Source: JBFMFE01 sp040752295 (GTDB taxonomy: Bacteria; UBP15; UBA6099; JBFMBQ01). From it: 7,448 nt of DNA. A program made the position numbers and the translations under genes. Below, one piece after another: positions 6,196-7,448 of this stretch; positions within the stretch are counted from its first letter, which is position 1; every line of letters starts with the position of its first letter. The stretch covers positions 1-7,448 of the forward strand of contig JBFMFE010000129.1 of the NCBI GenBank assembly GCA_040752295.1, written 5' to 3'. Under the pieces are notes generated by a model. The model was not told the origin of the DNA and did not search any database. It was given only the letters and a program-made list of their open reading frames with translations.

Positions 6196-6217
6196 CGCAG
6201 GCTGCCTCCCCGGTTGA

Positions 6218-6226
6218 ATTATAGCA
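6218..6226 (-). promoter_or_regulatory. Extended -10 promoter of the DUF2505-like gene
   Basis: Read on the minus strand, 6226 down to 6218 is TGCTATAAT, a perfect extended -10. No convincing -35 lies 16-18 nt upstream. Transcription would start near 6211, giving a leader of only about 16 nt that begins at or within the ribosome binding site (6205-6211). Confidence 0.6.
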
Positions 6227-6357
6227 CGGCGTGGACCTTCGGGCGGAGCCGTTGCGCAGGTGCCGGCGGGAGGCGGTCGCGGCGGCTCTGCGGGGAAGGA
6301 GTTTTTCGGCGGGCGGCGTGTGCGCGGCGGGGCGTGGGACGGCGTTAGCGCGCGGGG

Positions 6358-6386
6358 TTGCGACCGGTCACTTCAACGTGTATCAT
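6358..6386 (+). promoter_or_regulatory. Candidate promoter of the sialidase-fold gene
   Basis: TTGCGA (6358-6363, 4 of 6 to TTGACA) and TATCAT (6381-6386, 5 of 6 to TATAAT) are separated by exactly 17 nt. A start near 6393 would leave a leader of about 23 nt before ATG 6416, still including GGAG at 6398-6401. The rest of the divergent gap (about 6230-6355) is very GC-rich and I see no other structure in it. Confidence 0.4.
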
Positions 6387-6415
6387 TAAGCTGTCGCGGA
6401 GCACGGCGTCTTTTC

Positions 6416-7448
6416 ATGAAACATTTCATTGTGAGGAAGGAAGAGGCTCGCTATCTTGCCTTTCCGAGTATATGCGGGACAGGGGACGGCGGGTACGTTG
6501 TGGCCTACCGCGACGCGCCGCGCCGCGGGAAGGGGCACACGCATGTTGACCCGAGGTCGAGGGTGAGCATGGTCGTCGCGGACGACGTTCGGAAATGGGA
6601 GGGCGGGAAGGTCGTGCGTGTTCCGTTCACGCGCGGAGGGGGGCAGCTTCCGCTCGTGGTCCGGGCGGGCGGGGGCGGATTTTTTCTCGTTGATTACAGG
6701 TGGACGATCGGGCGTTCGCTCAAGGGCGGGGAGTTGTACAGAGTGGCGGAGTACGGCTGGAAGGCGAGATACGACTCGATGTACTTCATGAGGTTCGCCA
6801 GGAAAAGGAAGAGGTTTCATTTTGAGAAGCCCGAAAGATACGGCGCGCCGTGCGGCGGGTACGTGAACGTGGCGAACTCGCTCGGCGCCGCGGCGCTGCC
6901 GGACGGAACGATACTGCTTCCGGTTGACGCCGAGTCCGAGGGGACGGGTGTGTGGAACGTTCTGCTGCTGCATTCCGCGGACGGCGGGCGGACGTGGGCG
7001 ATTCGTTCGAGGGTCGCCGGCGGACCCGTGCCGGGGACGGAGCGGCTGTGCGAGCCGTCGGTGGTCGCGGCGCGGTCGGGAAGGATGGTGTGCATGATGC
7101 GCGCCGTGAGCGAGGAGGACCGTCTTTACCAGTGCGACTCCACGGACGGGGGGATCACGTGGTCGTGCCCGCGGGAGACGGAGGTGAAGGGGCATCCGCC
7201 GTACCTGATGGAGCTTCGCGACGGGCGGCTTTTGCTGCTTTACGGATACAGGCATCGTCCGTACGGTGTGAGGGGGCGTCTGAGCGATGACGAGGGCGTG
7301 ACATGGGACGCGTGCGGCGAGATCGTGATCCGAAATGACGGCGGCGGTCGCGATCTCGGGTATCCGCGCGGCGTACAGCTCGAGGACGGCTCCATACTCG
7401 TGGTTTATTATTTCACCGTCGGCGACGGCGCGCGCCACGTCGCCGCGT
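6416..7448 (+). CDS. BNR/Asp-box sialidase-fold protein (3' truncated by window end)
   Basis: An open frame of 344 codons runs off the right edge. It belongs to the six-bladed beta-propeller sialidase superfamily. Three Asp boxes (SxDxGxTW) are evident: SADGGRTW (187-194), STDGGITW (242-249) and SDDEGVTW (290-297). Superfamily-like segments are EPSVVAARSGRMV with a following MMRA Arg (213-229) and YPRGVQLEDGSILVVYY (316-332). The N-terminal RYLAFPSI (12-19) sits where true sialidases have the Arg-Ile-Pro motif, but that Arg-Ile-Pro is absent, so sialic acid hydrolysis is doubtful; another glycan substrate or a non-catalytic propeller is possible. No signal peptide is visible, so it appears cytoplasmic unless the true start is elsewhere. 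ATG 6416 has only a distant GGAG (14 nt away), and no better in-frame start exists upstream. It starts 220 bp from the divergent DUF2505-like gene. Confidence 0.85.
   Translation, partial: MKHFIVRKEEARYLAFPSICGTGDGGYVVAYRDAPRRGKGHTHVDPRSRVSMVVADDVRKWEGGKVVRVPFTRGGGQLPLVVRAGGGGFFLVDYRWTIGRSLKGGELYRVAEYGWKARYDSMYFMRFARKRKRFHFEKPERYGAPCGGYVNVANSLGAAALPDGTILLPVDAESEGTGVWNVLLLHSADGGRTWAIRSRVAGGPVPGTERLCEPSVVAARSGRMVCMMRAVSEEDRLYQCDSTDGGITWSCPRETEVKGHPPYLMELRDGRLLLLYGYRHRPYGVRGRLSDDEGVTWDACGEIVIRNDGGGRDLGYPRGVQLEDGSILVVYYFTVGDGARHVAA

Noticed and set aside
5756..6217. 153-codon plus-strand frame opposite the DUF2505-like gene
   Set aside because: The minus-strand gene has a ribosome binding site, promoter and a family-like pattern; the plus-strand frame is Ser/Phe-rich without motifs.
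6386..7438. 350-codon open frame on the minus strand
   Set aside because: It is antisense to the Asp-box propeller gene; the product is rich in Arg, Pro and His with no recognisable domain, as expected of a GC-rich shadow frame.
1..7448. CRISPR array, tRNA, rRNA, insertion sequence or phage element
   Set aside because: No regularly spaced repeats, tRNA-like cloverleaf, rRNA signature, transposase or terminal inverted repeats were seen.

Overview
The window is a GC-rich piece of a bacterial chromosome from an organism with an outer membrane. It carries the C-terminal end of a TamB-type protein, a complete Omp85/BamA-family barrel protein and a second predicted outer-membrane protein. ATA (Ile) and AGG (Arg) codons are used freely despite the high GC, which is unlike typical high-GC Proteobacteria. 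Together with poorly recognisable accessory proteins, this suggests an uncultivated diderm lineage. The phylum cannot be fixed from the sequence.

Layout, left to right. (1) 2-886 (+): 3' end of a tamB-like gene. (2) 891-1565 (+): sigma-70-family sigma factor, starting 4 nt after the tamB stop without a visible Shine-Dalgarno, so probably translationally coupled. (3) 1703-2365 (+): single-pass membrane protein with a helical cytoplasmic N-terminus and a long Ala/Pro/Gly-rich extracytoplasmic tail, followed by a probable terminator at 2406-2427. (4) An extended -10 promoter at 2490-2498 leads into a short leader that may encode a 12-residue peptide whose stop overlaps the next start as ATGA. 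(5) 2579-4351 (+): Omp85/BamA-like protein with three POTRA domains. (6) 4362-5684 (+): unrecognised exported protein with three POTRA-like modules and a beta-rich C-terminus, in operon with the Omp85 gene. (7) 5704-6195 (-): convergent DUF2505/SRPBCC-like protein with its own extended -10 promoter. (8) 6416-7448 (+): 5' part of a BNR/Asp-box sialidase-fold protein, cut by the window end.

Genes 1 to 6 read as an outer-membrane biogenesis block. TamB and Omp85 proteins act together in delivering lipids and/or proteins to the outer membrane. The embedded sigma factor and the single-pass membrane protein next to it could form an envelope-linked regulatory pair (inference). The most novel item is the 440-residue protein after the Omp85 gene: POTRA-like modules plus a C-terminal segment that aligns by eye with the TamB C-terminus of the first gene. 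The last two genes look unrelated to this block.
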